Shown one piece after another: positions 1 through 10,144 of a stretch of 64,000 nucleotides of DNA (position 1 is the stretch's first letter; each line of letters opens with the position of its first letter). A program made the translations under genes and the position numbers. The notes below the pieces were generated by a model. That model searched no databases. It was not told the DNA's origin and saw only the letters and a list, made by a program, of their open reading frames with translations. The DNA comes from Sialis fuliginosa. Lineage: Eukaryota > Arthropoda > Insecta > Megaloptera > Sialidae. The stretch covers positions 10,726,001 to 10,790,000 of the forward strand of contig OY540815.1 of the NCBI GenBank assembly GCA_961205875.1, in the 5' to 3' direction.

Positions 1-500
1 ACTTTCAAAAGTAAATAATTAATTAATAAAATATACATATTATTAATATTCTTCCCTAGAATTAAATAAAATCATACGTCTAAATTCTAAATGATCAACT
101 TCGTCAAATAAAAAAACATATTACTTATTTATAAAATAAATTTGAAATGATTGTTTTTATTTGTTTATTAATTTAAAATGAGTCATAATTTAGTTCAAAA
201 TTACAATAAATTGTATTTTAAAAATATTTTCGGTCATAAAACAAATAATAAATATTTTGTCTTAAATGTATTTATGATATGAAAAACAAATATATTTGAT
301 GTGATATGTTATATCATTTCTTAGAAATACTGAAATCAAATATTTGTTAAAGAAAAATACACAGAAAATTAAATTGAGTAAATGATAACCGATACAAAAA
401 TAATGGTGTTCAAAAAGTCATTTAAAAATTTCAATTCTTTTACATATACTTATGTACTTATGTACAATTATTTTAGTTCTTTTTAGTCGAATCGTAATTT
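1..500. other. AT-rich non-coding DNA
   Basis: Very AT-rich sequence with no long reading frame, repeat unit or recognisable site. I see nothing specific in it. Confidence 0.6.
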
Positions 501-514
501 TTAAAATTATTACC

Positions 515-720
515 CGTCTGTCTGTTTGTTTGTTCCGACTTGACATGAAAACTACTAAACCGATTTTAATGGAACCTTCGCTAACCTTATGATTTTAAAA
601 TTAGCAACATGATAATTGATTTACTGCTGGACTGTATTAAGGAAACTTTAAAATTAACATTTTTTAATTACACCGTGACAATTGTATTCTGATGCAAATT
701 AAAACGCTAAAATATTAAAT
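515..720 (+). repeat. Interspersed repeat with 'GTCTGTCTGTTTG' and 'AAACCGATTTTAATGG' wording
   Basis: A 'ccgtctgtctgtttgtttg' run is followed by 'gacatgaaaactactaaacc' and 'gattttaatggaacc'. This order is very common in insect interspersed repeats. A second, more decayed copy of the same wording lies at 12,685-12,900 and ends in 'gcgggcgaagccacggg', the usual tail of such elements. There is no coding capacity. The class (RTE-like 3' end, SINE or other) cannot be settled from sequence alone. Confidence 0.5.
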
Positions 721-784
721 TTATTAGTTTCAGTTAAGTTTTTATTCAATTCTTAAAGTAGACAAACACATATGTATTGAAAAT

Positions 785-1422
785 TCATAATAAGTATTTG
801 GGAATAACTCCTCCTTTAACGTTGATATCTAGCTTCAATCTTCTTTCAAAGTCATTGCAAGCGACACGCACTGTTTCCATTGGCATTTTGTTCCAAAATT
901 TGATAATAACATTCTTAAATTGTTGCAAATTTGAGAATTTGTAATCTGAGAGCTTAGACAACATATGTATATGACCATATAAAATAATCGAAGTATTGCA
1001 ATCGGGAGAGTTTGGCGGCCATTCATTCATCAACAAAAAATCAACCAAATTATCCTTACACCATACTTGAATAATGTTTGCTGTGTGGGAGGGGGCTCCA
1101 TCTTGTTGAAATCATTAATAATCATCTCCAAATAAATTGTTGGCATTAAGCATGACATTTTTCTTTAATACTTCCCCCAAATAGTATTTTGCATTGATTG
1201 TTATGTCTTTTTCAATAAAAATTAAGGGTAATTTGTCTCTTGAGATGATGGCGCCCCAAACCATGATTGACGCAGCATTCTAGAATCTTAGAACGTGTCC
1301 TTTATCTTCCGGAATGTCCTCAATACTAGCAAACTAAACTCTGCAATACTGGAAGTTGTAGGATTGCCCCAGAACAAATAACTTCTCATCAGAAAATATA
1401 AATTCATCACCTATTTTTTAAA
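785..1422 (-). pseudogene. Tc1/mariner-superfamily transposase, decayed catalytic domain
   Basis: Read on the minus strand, this is the catalytic half of a Tc1/mariner (IS630-type) transposase. In order it has 'FIFSDEKLFVLG' (first catalytic Asp region), 'SIMVWGAIISRDKLPLIF', 'FQQDGAPSHTA' (second Asp) and 'NEWPPNSPDCN' (third Asp). It ends in 'RRLKLDINVKGGVIPKYLL', the usual C-terminal '..RL..ci.akGG' wording. All blocks lie in one frame but are broken by four in-frame stops (two TAG, then TAA-TGA just before FQQD). The DNA-binding N-terminal half is not recognisable above about 1,422. The second and third Asp have 32 residues between them, close to a mariner DD34D spacing with a small loss. 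The third Asp block has lost the usual Asn-Pro-x-Asp-Tyr. This is an inactive relic. Terminal inverted repeats were not found. Confidence 0.85.
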
Positions 1423-1429
1423 TATTATT

Positions 1430-3980
1430 TCTCGATATAGTTTCGTGTCCGAAATTTTTATTAAAACTAATTTAAATTGCATAATTGTTTTACATGTTAC
1501 ATGATATACTAGATAACATAACGGTACTTTTAATTTTTAATTTTGGTAAAGAATGGGTTGCTAAAATAACACCAATAACGGTAAATCGTCGATAGAGTTG
1601 TATCAGAATATAATTGTCACGGTATATAATATAAAACATATAAAAATGAAAATATAAATATAATATAAAATAATAAATATAATATAAAATATAATGATAT
1701 GGTTTTTGTGTCAACTAGTTGCGCGAGCATTCAGTGATTTTGAAATAGACGTGAGGTAGTTCTAGTATAAAATATTAAATAATATAGGTATAGACAGTTT
1801 TATAATTTTACATATGATGTTAATTCATAAGAGATTTGAACATATTCATCTTATTATAATACAGATAAAAATGCATCCCATATGCATGCAGCCACTGAAA
1901 ATACAAGAAGTGTAGGTTTTTTAACGCCGGCTGTTTCACATTCCAAGTATAGAGATATTCATGGAATAAATCATTGAATTATAATTTATAGTCGTTCTAT
2001 ATCTGATACCAGTCTTGGTGCTGCTCTTCCCATTCGGTGTAGAACAATGTATGTGGTATGTACATAATTTAGTTAAAAATTTGTAATTTAAATGCATGCC
2101 TTAAGACTGTATTATTGTATGCATATAAAGTATCATATGCCCGATTGAATTCGATATTAAATATGTAAAGTGACTCGAAGTATAGCCAATTTAAAATATT
2201 ATGGTTTTCACTTACCCCAGTACTATTTTATTTTTTCTTTGAAGAAAATGTGTTTAAATCTACATTGTATTTGAGTATATTATTACAATTGTTACATTAA
2301 AATACATAAGGATATTATGAAATTTAATCTAAATTATTGATATACTTAAATATTGAATACATACTTTTAATTATAATTAAAGTATATGTATATTTTATAT
2401 TATATATTGTAAAACGCGATATCTCTCTGTTCGTTAGTGCGCTTTTCACTCGAGAACCACTTATCTGATATATATGTGTTTTTTTAATTCATAGATATAT
2501 TCTTTGCGCAGGTTTTAGTACCTATGTATTTTGTAAAGTTAGGTAACATAAGGAATAAGCAGTGACGATTATTGTAAATCAAGTCGAAAAAAATGTAATT
2601 ATCTCGGCTCGTATACAAAATAGGGTTTCCCCCATTTGTGAAAATCGGTTATTATAAAAGTAGGAATGGCGAAATTTATTTATTGCTTATTACATCAAAA
2701 TATATTATTATAATATAAAATATGAATTATTATATGTGATTTTATATTAAAACAAATTCTTCAGGTAAATTATTTAATAATTAATTTAAAATAGAAATTA
2801 ACCCTTAAGCAACACCAGTTAGTTCTGTTAGTATTTATAACACTAGTATAATATAAAATACACCAACATAACTTGTTAACAAAAAAGCATATTGTACGTA
2901 TGAGTATAACTAACTAGTTAAATATAATCGATATTTTATGTAATGATGTAAAAGCCATCGATTAAACGTGATTTTTAATAAAATTAACTGACAATCACTA
3001 TTAGCAATAGGAAGCAAAAATTATATCCCTATTATAATTACATTATTTGTTGAACACAATGTTATGCATACTGATCATCGTGTAAATGAATCAAATTAAA
3101 ACCAAAAAGAGGGCACACAATCATATTACAACTTCAAAAAGACAATGGGTCAATCAATTTCATGCAAAAATTCACAAACAATTGGAATATCGGCATGAAA
3201 TGAAAGAGGGGGAAGCATGTATGTACATAATTGTTTAACCAACCTTATAAAATGCAATTGTACTTGGAAACGAAAGGGTGGAAATCTCATATAGTCAGAC
3301 ATGGAGTGACCAGGGCCGGGCGAATGGGGTTCTATTCCCATGGTACCAATGTAATGTCGCTGAGTAGGGTTTTTTGTTATTTAAACCGACGATAAATTGA
3401 ATTGGACTGAAATATTAGTAGTACCGAAAGAATGAATGTTACAATTTTTATCGGTAGGTAGGAATGAGAAAATTAATGTTTTATCGATTGGTTTTAATTA
3501 TGTTATGTAAATATTCCGTGATGAAATGTATATTTATGTTAATATACCTATTAAGTCTTCATACATACTTATGTCAAATTTTTAGAAAACCAGTCAGCTA
3601 CCAAATAGTTAATGCTTATAATTTATATAAATATTTAGTAGTAGTCATAATTAATTTAATAATATATTTATTAAAAACCATAGAGATATATTATACCTGG
3701 AGTGATAACTCAATGCTAAAAGCCTGTCCCGCGAGATAGCTAACAATAAGGCTAGATATCGACATGAACTGACAGTTCATAACTTTCTATACTAAAAACA
3801 TTGGATTCGTACGATATTACCGTGAATACAACTGAAACATTTATAGTTTGAAGAATTGAAGGAATAATGCGGTGCACTAGAAATTTCTATCAGATTAACT
3901 CTGTAATATTATGAGATTGGAAAACAAGTTCAAAACGTGAAAAATCTCATAAATAAATAATGTTCTTAAAAATTATATTT
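1430..3980. other. AT-rich non-coding DNA with repeat-like fragments
   Basis: No exon or RNA gene is supported here. The part above the transposase relic (1,430-1,760) is low-complexity AT sequence that may include the lost 5' half of the element. The stretch 2,400-2,680 ('ctcggctcgtatacaaaata', 'gggtttcccccatttg') reads like an old interspersed repeat. A GC-richer patch at 3,290-3,350 has no recognisable content. Confidence 0.4.
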
Positions 3981-3987
3981 ACATATA

Positions 3988-4128
3988 TAAAAATATTGAT
4001 TTTGAAATAAAAAAATTTGATTCAAAAACTTAAAAAATCATGCTATATCAATTTCTAACTGGTGCTACCCATTTTTTCTTCAATATTAATCTTAGAATCA
4101 AATTTTTTATTTCAAGATCAATATTTTC
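3988..4128. repeat. Short foldback (imperfect inverted repeat)
   Basis: The left arm 'aaatattgattttgaaata' (from 3,990) is answered by the reverse complement at 4,091-4,128 ('tatttcaagatcaatatttt'). Arms are about 35-40 bp with a roughly 65 bp spacer. It could be a small MITE or a chance AT hairpin. No target duplication is clear. Confidence 0.5.
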
Positions 4129-4129
4129 A

Positions 4130-5220
4130 TTGTCAAACGTTTTTCTGACAAAATTATTCAGAAATTATAGAAAAAATAAATAAATACATTTTTTTCTTGA
4201 TGAAATGACCCAATGACCCATACAGTTATCAACGTTGAAACACAAGTTTAATTTATTCATCTAGATATGGAATATGAGTACGAAAAATGCATTCATAAGT
4301 ATTCTAGATTTTTAGAAAAAGTTTAAGACACTCTACTATAGTACGCAGGTTTTTGAAAAATCAAAAAAGCAGTATATTTTAAATGGGAAAATCACCCCTC
4401 CCCCTCTGGTAATGGCCAATTTTTAAGATTGAGGGCTAAAACTATTTCCACATTTTTTTTTAAATTATTTGGAGCTGATTTAGGGGGCGGCCTAGTCAAA
4501 GTTCGTCCCAACCCCATTTAAGGACCACCCTAATGTATATAGGTGCATTTATATTCAAGACTTTAAAAATGTCATTCATTATTTCAACAAGAAAAATGTA
4601 GTCATTTATTGTATATCCGGTCCTGTCCAGTTAATACTAATAGACACTGGCCCTTTGGGGATGAAGGGTGGAAGTAAACCAACTGGCCCTCATTTGTGAG
4701 ACCGCGGAGTCTTGTCTAGTTAGAGAACGGACCAGAGATGAGGGTCGGCCACACACACATTCATACACATATAAAATAACGCTGGGTGCAGAACAATCCA
4801 GATATTATCAATGACGCCTAGTAAATTGTCTTGTTTTTGTTTAGAATTTAGAACAAGAGGAAGAGTTAATACTTGAATAAAAGAAGATATATAACATCTC
4901 CAATCCACATTGGGTTTTATTAGTTTTTATGAACACGGTGAAACTTCTCCAAACCGACTAGCTACTTATATATAAAATAATATTTATTTATTGTTACTGA
5001 AACTATTTTTTATCTCTGATTATTGTAATTTTTTGATATGTGTATCTTTATGCATGTAGTTTGCCTCCCAGGAAAAATATATGTTATCTGGAAATGCTGG
5101 AAAATGAGGGGTGTTATAATAAAACGGTTTAAGTTACTTATATTCTTCAAAATTACTAAAACAAATAGAAAAAGTTGTATTTATTAAAAATTTTGTTTTT
5201 TTTCGGTTGGTATAATTGGA
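4130..5220. other. Non-coding DNA, partly repeat-like
   Basis: AT-rich background holds GC-richer patches at 4,380-4,530 ('atcacccctccccctctgg', 'ggggcggcctagtcaaag') and 4,615-4,920. The first reads like the interior of an insect repeat. The second has no recognisable motif or coding frame. Confidence 0.35.
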
Positions 5221-5224
5221 AGAA

Positions 5225-5600
5225 AAAAATTGGACAAAAAGTAATTAATAAAAAAAAAATATGTTAAAACACATATTTTCGTGTGCAGATAGAGGGTTGT
5301 CGATAAAATACGTGCGCAAAAAAGGTGGAGGGGAGGGGGAGAAATTGCCTAGCGCGATGATATGTGATGAAGAGGGGGAGGGGTCCGAACAAACGTGGCG
5401 TTTGAAATACTTACATCAATTTTATTTCTATTTTTTTAACTATACATTTTATTGGGGGGCAGGTTTTGTGACGTAATAATAGGTAGGGGGTTGAAAAAAT
5501 GTGATATAAATGGAAAGAGAGATCAAAAATGACGATACGTGACGAATTTTATGAATGACCGCTAGGTACATATACATAACTACCGGGCGTTATAACTACA
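5225..5600 (+). repeat. G-rich interspersed repeat
   Basis: Two purine-rich blocks (around 5,325-5,341 and 5,373-5,385) separate 'agcgcgatgatatgtgatg' and 'aacgtggcgtttgaaatac'. They are followed by 'gggggcaggttttgtgacg' and 'gatacgtgacgaattttatg'. The wording matches the non-coding interior of lepidopteran-style repeats as I recall them. The 71-codon open frame here follows from the G-runs and is not taken as a gene. Confidence 0.4.
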
Positions 5601-5609
5601 TACTTATAA

Positions 5610-6270
5610 CATCCATGTAATAAAACGAAAAATTTTCGGACTATAAATATCAATATATAAAAATTTTATTTCTTAATTTTATAGGTTATATAATATTCTC
5701 AAGGAAAAATAACAAAATATATATATTAGTAAATAGTCTAGAAATATATAATTTCGAGGACATGATGAAAAGTGAACACACCAATAAACTTTGAACACCA
5801 AATGCACCACAAAGTTTTTGTAGTAGTTACTGTATCGATTATAATAATCCATGTTATAACAATTGAAGTTATATTTAAACGAATTTTTGGGCGTTATAAC
5901 GCTCGGTAGTAACAAGTAGGTTAAAAACATTAATGGTTCCATATAAAATATTGATCTTAAAAAAGAGCTAATGTAGAAGATGGGATAGGTTTGAGAAGTT
6001 TCGCTGTATATTGTAATATACAGAGATTTAAAACAAAACTCTTATAATAATTAAAAATTATTATTAATTAAAAAGCCAAAATATTTCAAAGAAAGTGTTT
6101 ATAATGAAATGCGAAAAAATACAGAAAAATATACGAAATAATAATATAGGTACATTTTATCAAAATTTATAGAATGCACTAGAAAAAATAAAAGATAAAT
6201 ATATCATTTAAATCGACTATATATCTAATAACAAAAACATATAATCAATAAATACACAATTTATTACAAA
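5610..6270. other. AT-rich non-coding DNA
   Basis: Simple AT-rich sequence. An 87-codon open frame on the minus strand (5,679-5,942) has a low-complexity, Tyr/Phe/Asn-rich translation and no motif. Nothing else is supported. Confidence 0.5.
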
Positions 6271-6279
6271 TGAAACCCC

Positions 6280-6470
6280 CTGTATGTTCCCCACAACCTA
6301 GACACCCCTGTTTTAATAGATAGACACTATCAGACGCGACTGTTGTTACCACGTGGTAATCTATGTGAAAAACACCAGATTGTGGCCCATGAAGTTGTTG
6401 TAATGCCCCTTTTAATTATATATCTGGCTTATCGAGTGATTTGTTTAGGTTTCTCATACTGTCTGCTTTG
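6280..6470. promoter_or_regulatory. Candidate regulatory island with a palindromic E-box
   Basis: A roughly 190 bp stretch of higher GC and complexity than its flanks holds the perfect 14-bp palindrome TTACCACGTGGTAA at 6,346-6,359, centred on CACGTG. CACGTG is the core bound by bHLH dimers such as CLOCK/CYCLE or Myc/Max (family knowledge). No coding frame is apparent. That it is regulatory is inferred from composition and the palindrome only. Confidence 0.35.
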
Positions 6471-6631
6471 GGTATTTATTGTGTGAAAGTATTTTATGAA
6501 TGAAGATACTCGGGAAAGGTAAATTAAGTTGGGTTTTGTTATCCGTAAGTATCATTGTCTTTATAAATTCATTAACTAATTGTAAGTGTTATACAATCGT
6601 TTTATAATGTATATAATATGTACTATAGGTA

Positions 6632-6831
6632 TATGTAGGAGGTGTGTTAAAAAAATAATGGGAAAAGTATCTGTACAGTGTTAGCCATATTGGATATTTA
6701 GTCTGTTGTCAGCTATCAAAAAGGTTACATGTGTTTTGGTAGGATCGGCGATTAATATCAATCTAGACAAATAAATAAAATTCTTTCCCAAAAACGAAAA
6801 TTTCCGTTATTTTTTTAACACACCTTGTATA
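6632..6831. mobile_element. Mariner-like MITE, about 200 bp
   Basis: The left end carries 'AGGTGTGTTAAAAAAATAAT' (from 6,640) and the right end its reverse complement 'ATTTTTTTAACACACCTT' (to 6,826). This gives about 25-30 bp terminal inverted repeats in a TA-rich setting that would suit TA target duplication. Interior wording ('acagtgttagccatattgg', 'tcagctatcaaaaaggttac', 'gtaggatcggcgatt') resembles the 5' leader of a mariner element from memory, so it is probably a deletion derivative. There is no transposase. Confidence 0.7.
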
Positions 6832-6834
6832 ATA

Positions 6835-7495
6835 TATAAAAAAAAGTATTCTGTTTGGTGACGTGGTTAATTTATACAAATATTATATATTATATAGAAC
6901 AGTATTGAGTATTAATCATCAATTTGTGAATTATTTAATAGTTATAAGGTTTTAAGTAAAGTACATAAAAACATCAACCTGATAAATAAATAAATATTTT
7001 AAACTTACAAATGTAACTTGAACAGCAATTAGAAGGGTTATAATTTTATAATTTCTATTTAAATATTTACTTACTTTCTATATTTAGACGTTAATTGCAT
7101 AGTAATTTACATAGCTATTTTAACGCTAGCTAGTATTGATCAAAAATAAATGTAATTTTTGGTACACCACCTTTTAAATTCATTATATAGAAAACAGTTG
7201 AGTGGATTAAGTTTTAAATGATTGAAAAGCCACACATTTGCAATATAAACATCGATCGATGTAGTAAATTAACCCACTTATTTGTCATCTGATACTAATG
7301 TTTTTGATATACTTAAATTATTTCGAAATTATTATAATTATTATAAATAGTAATCAATAATAATCATATCAATAGATTTTAAATATTTTAATTAAATTTC
7401 TTTATTTTCTTCTTAAGAAGAAGATGAAGATGATAAAAATGATATCGTATTAAATAAATAAATAATTATTATTACCTATTTATTTAGTAAATGAT
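6835..7495. other. AT-rich non-coding DNA
   Basis: No reading frame, repeat boundary or recognisable site is supported between the MITE and the large foldback. Confidence 0.5.
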
Positions 7496-7496
7496 A

Positions 7497-9656
7497 TAAT
7501 TTTGCTTCCTCGCAATATCCAAGTTACGAGAAGATTTGTTATCGGTTTAGAATGAGACAAAAAAATTTTTCTCCGATTTCAAAGTTTTAAATTGTTCTTT
7601 CCGTTTCAGGTCATGACAAACACTCGTTCTGTGTCTGTCTGTCTGTTCCCTGAATCCTTGTCACACACATAACTCATGAACCTCTGAACCGATATTAATA
7701 AAACTTGGTTGGGTGGTTGGATCTGGCTTGAGAACGGTCCCATTTCAAAATCATAGAAATCGTGTGTAAGAGGGAGGGGTGACATCCTAAAATATTTATT
7801 CTTTTAAGATATTTCAAGAACAACACATGTTACGTGAAAATTTCATATAATCTTTTTTGTAGAGTATTAAATTTCCTATAATATAGGTCTACAACGTTTT
7901 TTGTAAAATATTCCCTTACAAAGATTATCTCAATTTGCTTTAAAAAAAATTAATTTATTTTTAAAAATTGATATTTACATTGACATATTAAAGTTCATTT
8001 TGAAGTTTGCATTAATTTAGATTTAGATTTAAATTGTCAAAAAATTAAAAATATACGAAAAAATAATCAGGTGCGTCTTAAAAAAAATTTCGAACTAATA
8101 TTTTTTAGTGAAACTTTATAAAAATTAAATGGTTAACCATTGCCAGGCAATTTATCTTAACACTTTATCGGTTTTTATTTAAATTGTTTAATAATTATCT
8201 ACATTTGGTGAATTTAGCACAAGGAAACACTGTGCATTTACTTGGCAGATGTTTTTTCTTAAATTACAGAAAAAATAATAATACAAAATCTATGAAATCT
8301 TAATCTATATACTCTGGGCTCTTAAATTATAATGTTAAAGAGATAATAAGGTCAGTTGTTTTATCTATATAATAATTGATCCTAAAATTTAATGAAGAAT
8401 AAATATGAATGTTAGATATACATATGTAACTATTCAAAGAACTGTATACGACTTTTGTTAGATGTTTATAATACAGAAACTCAGTAGAGAACACATTTTA
8501 TCGTACATAAAACTATACAAAACAGCGAACAAACGATAGGTATAGAATTTGAAAGCGTTTAAAGAAATATATATCTTATTATCAAAGTTGTCGCGTAGAC
8601 TTCCGCGAGGTGTCACTAGGGACCGATGCTTTTTTTATCTCTTATACTTGTAAGAGGATCAACTTTGAAATTAGTTTAGTTTTATAAAGATTTTTTTGAA
8701 AATGGATATTGAATTTGACCTTTTATAAATTTTTTTACCGGTATCGTTATCATCTAAAAGTATCTACTTAAATAATCATTTCAAATAATTTTCAATTTTT
8801 TGTGTTAAGATGCGGACAGCAGTACAGCAGCGCTTTTTTGTCAATATATTTTTATCGATTATGTTTCTGTGTTAAATGACATTAACTAATTATGAAACCT
8901 ATTAAAACACTCGTATGAACAAAGTTTTGCTAAATATGTTTCATTTTAAACTAATTAAGAAAAATTAGATTACTGTTTTCAATATAGAAGCCATTTTTAG
9001 TAGATAAATCTCAATCATGTAAAATCAGATCGGAATTTCGTCCAAGTGAAAATTTTAACTTAATACAGCTGTAAAAATCCAAGACATGTTATTTTCTACA
9101 ATTTTAAGATATTCAAGATATTTTAAGATAATTTTCTTGGTGTTTATCATCGAATGGATGTTTTACAAAAAACTTCTGCCAAGTAAATGCATAGTGCTTC
9201 CTCGTGCTAAATTCACCAAAGGTAGTTAAATATTGAATAATTTTTAAGACGCACCCGATTATTTTTTCGTATATTTTTAATTTTTGACAATTTCAATCTA
9301 TTTAAAAAAACAAAACCCTATTTTATAGGAAATTGAATGTTCTATAAAAAAGATCCTATAAAATGTTTACGTAACATGTATCGTTCTTGAGATATCTTGA
9401 AAAAAAAATATTGGGGTCACCCCTCCCCCTTACACATGATTTTGATGATTTTAAAATGGGACCGTCCTCAAGACAAATCCAACCAGCAAGTTTCATTAAT
9501 ATCGGTTCAGTGGTTCATGAGTTATGCGTGTGACAAGGATTTAGGGGACAGAAAAAAAAATCAATTTAAAATTTTTAAATCGGAGAACAATTTTTTTGTT
9601 TCATTCTAAAACGATCACAAGGCTTCTCGTATCTTCGATATTGCGAGGAAGCAAAA
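7497..9656. mobile_element. Large foldback element, about 2.16 kb, with very long inverted arms
   Basis: The element opens 'TTTTGCTTCCTCGCAATATC' and closes with its reverse complement (GATATTGCGAGGAAGCAAAA at 9,637-9,656). The inverted match continues inward through most of the left arm (to about 8,262) and the right arm (from about 9,165). Shared landmarks include 'aaccgatattaataaaactt', 'gggaggggtgacatcc', 'acatgttacgtgaaaat', 'aattaaaaatatacgaaaaa' and 'tttagcacaaggaaacact'. The left arm carries about 100 bp that the right arm lacks (around 8,085-8,190). The central 0.9 kb is AT-rich without coding capacity. The 70-codon frame at 9,397-9,609 lies wholly in an arm. This is a non-autonomous foldback element of unknown superfamily. 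A stand-alone arm occurs at 60,791-61,261. Confidence 0.85.
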
Positions 9657-9659
9657 TAT

Positions 9660-9925
9660 ATATGATAACCAGTATTTTAACGCAATTAATTTATTTTATT
9701 TTGAACTACACTAAAACAGTATACGAACATCACACATTGTCATTCAAAAAACCAATATAAATTAAGCTTCAAATCATATCAAAAAAGTATTACTAAACAA
9801 AATGTCACCGAATAATTGGGAAACTGTCAAAATATTACCTCAAAAATAAATATATGACAGCTGTCAAATATCTCGAAAACCTACCGCTATAGTTTTGTTT
9901 CAACAAAAGATAGCTTCCATTCGAT
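9660..9925. other. AT-rich non-coding DNA
   Basis: Nothing recognisable is present between the foldback and the next island. Confidence 0.5.
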
Positions 9926-9929
9926 GTGT

Positions 9930-10140
9930 CAAAGCCATCTGGATGCATTACTTTCACTACCGCGGCACATCAATGCACCGCTGCATCAGGCGTGCTCAGT
10001 TTAATCCAATCGTAATCCTAGTAATGCCCCGAAGCGTGCTCTCACTAATTTCAACAACATTGTTTTAACGTTGATTAGCCAAACTCTGATAATCCTGTGT
10101 TGTTTTTGTTCTAAATATAAACAACTGCACGCGCGAGCCT
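9930..10140. promoter_or_regulatory. Candidate regulatory island with three TAATCC sites
   Basis: A GC-richer, high-complexity stretch with TAATCC at 10,002-10,007, 10,013-10,018 and 10,090-10,095. TAATCC is the classic target of K50 homeodomains such as Otd/Otx, Bicoid or Gsc (family knowledge). Three same-strand copies in under 100 bp are more than expected by eye. No reading frame or splice site is persuasive. Its function is inferred. Confidence 0.35.
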
Positions 10141-10144
10141 TTGT

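Noticed and set aside
3290-3350. GGTTCTATTCCC as a tRNA T-arm
   Set aside because: The stem does not pair in register and no A-box lies at a suitable distance.
9397-9609. 70-codon frame, similar to one at 60,946-61,152
   Set aside because: Both lie in arms of the same foldback repeat. The similarity is repeat homology, not a gene family.
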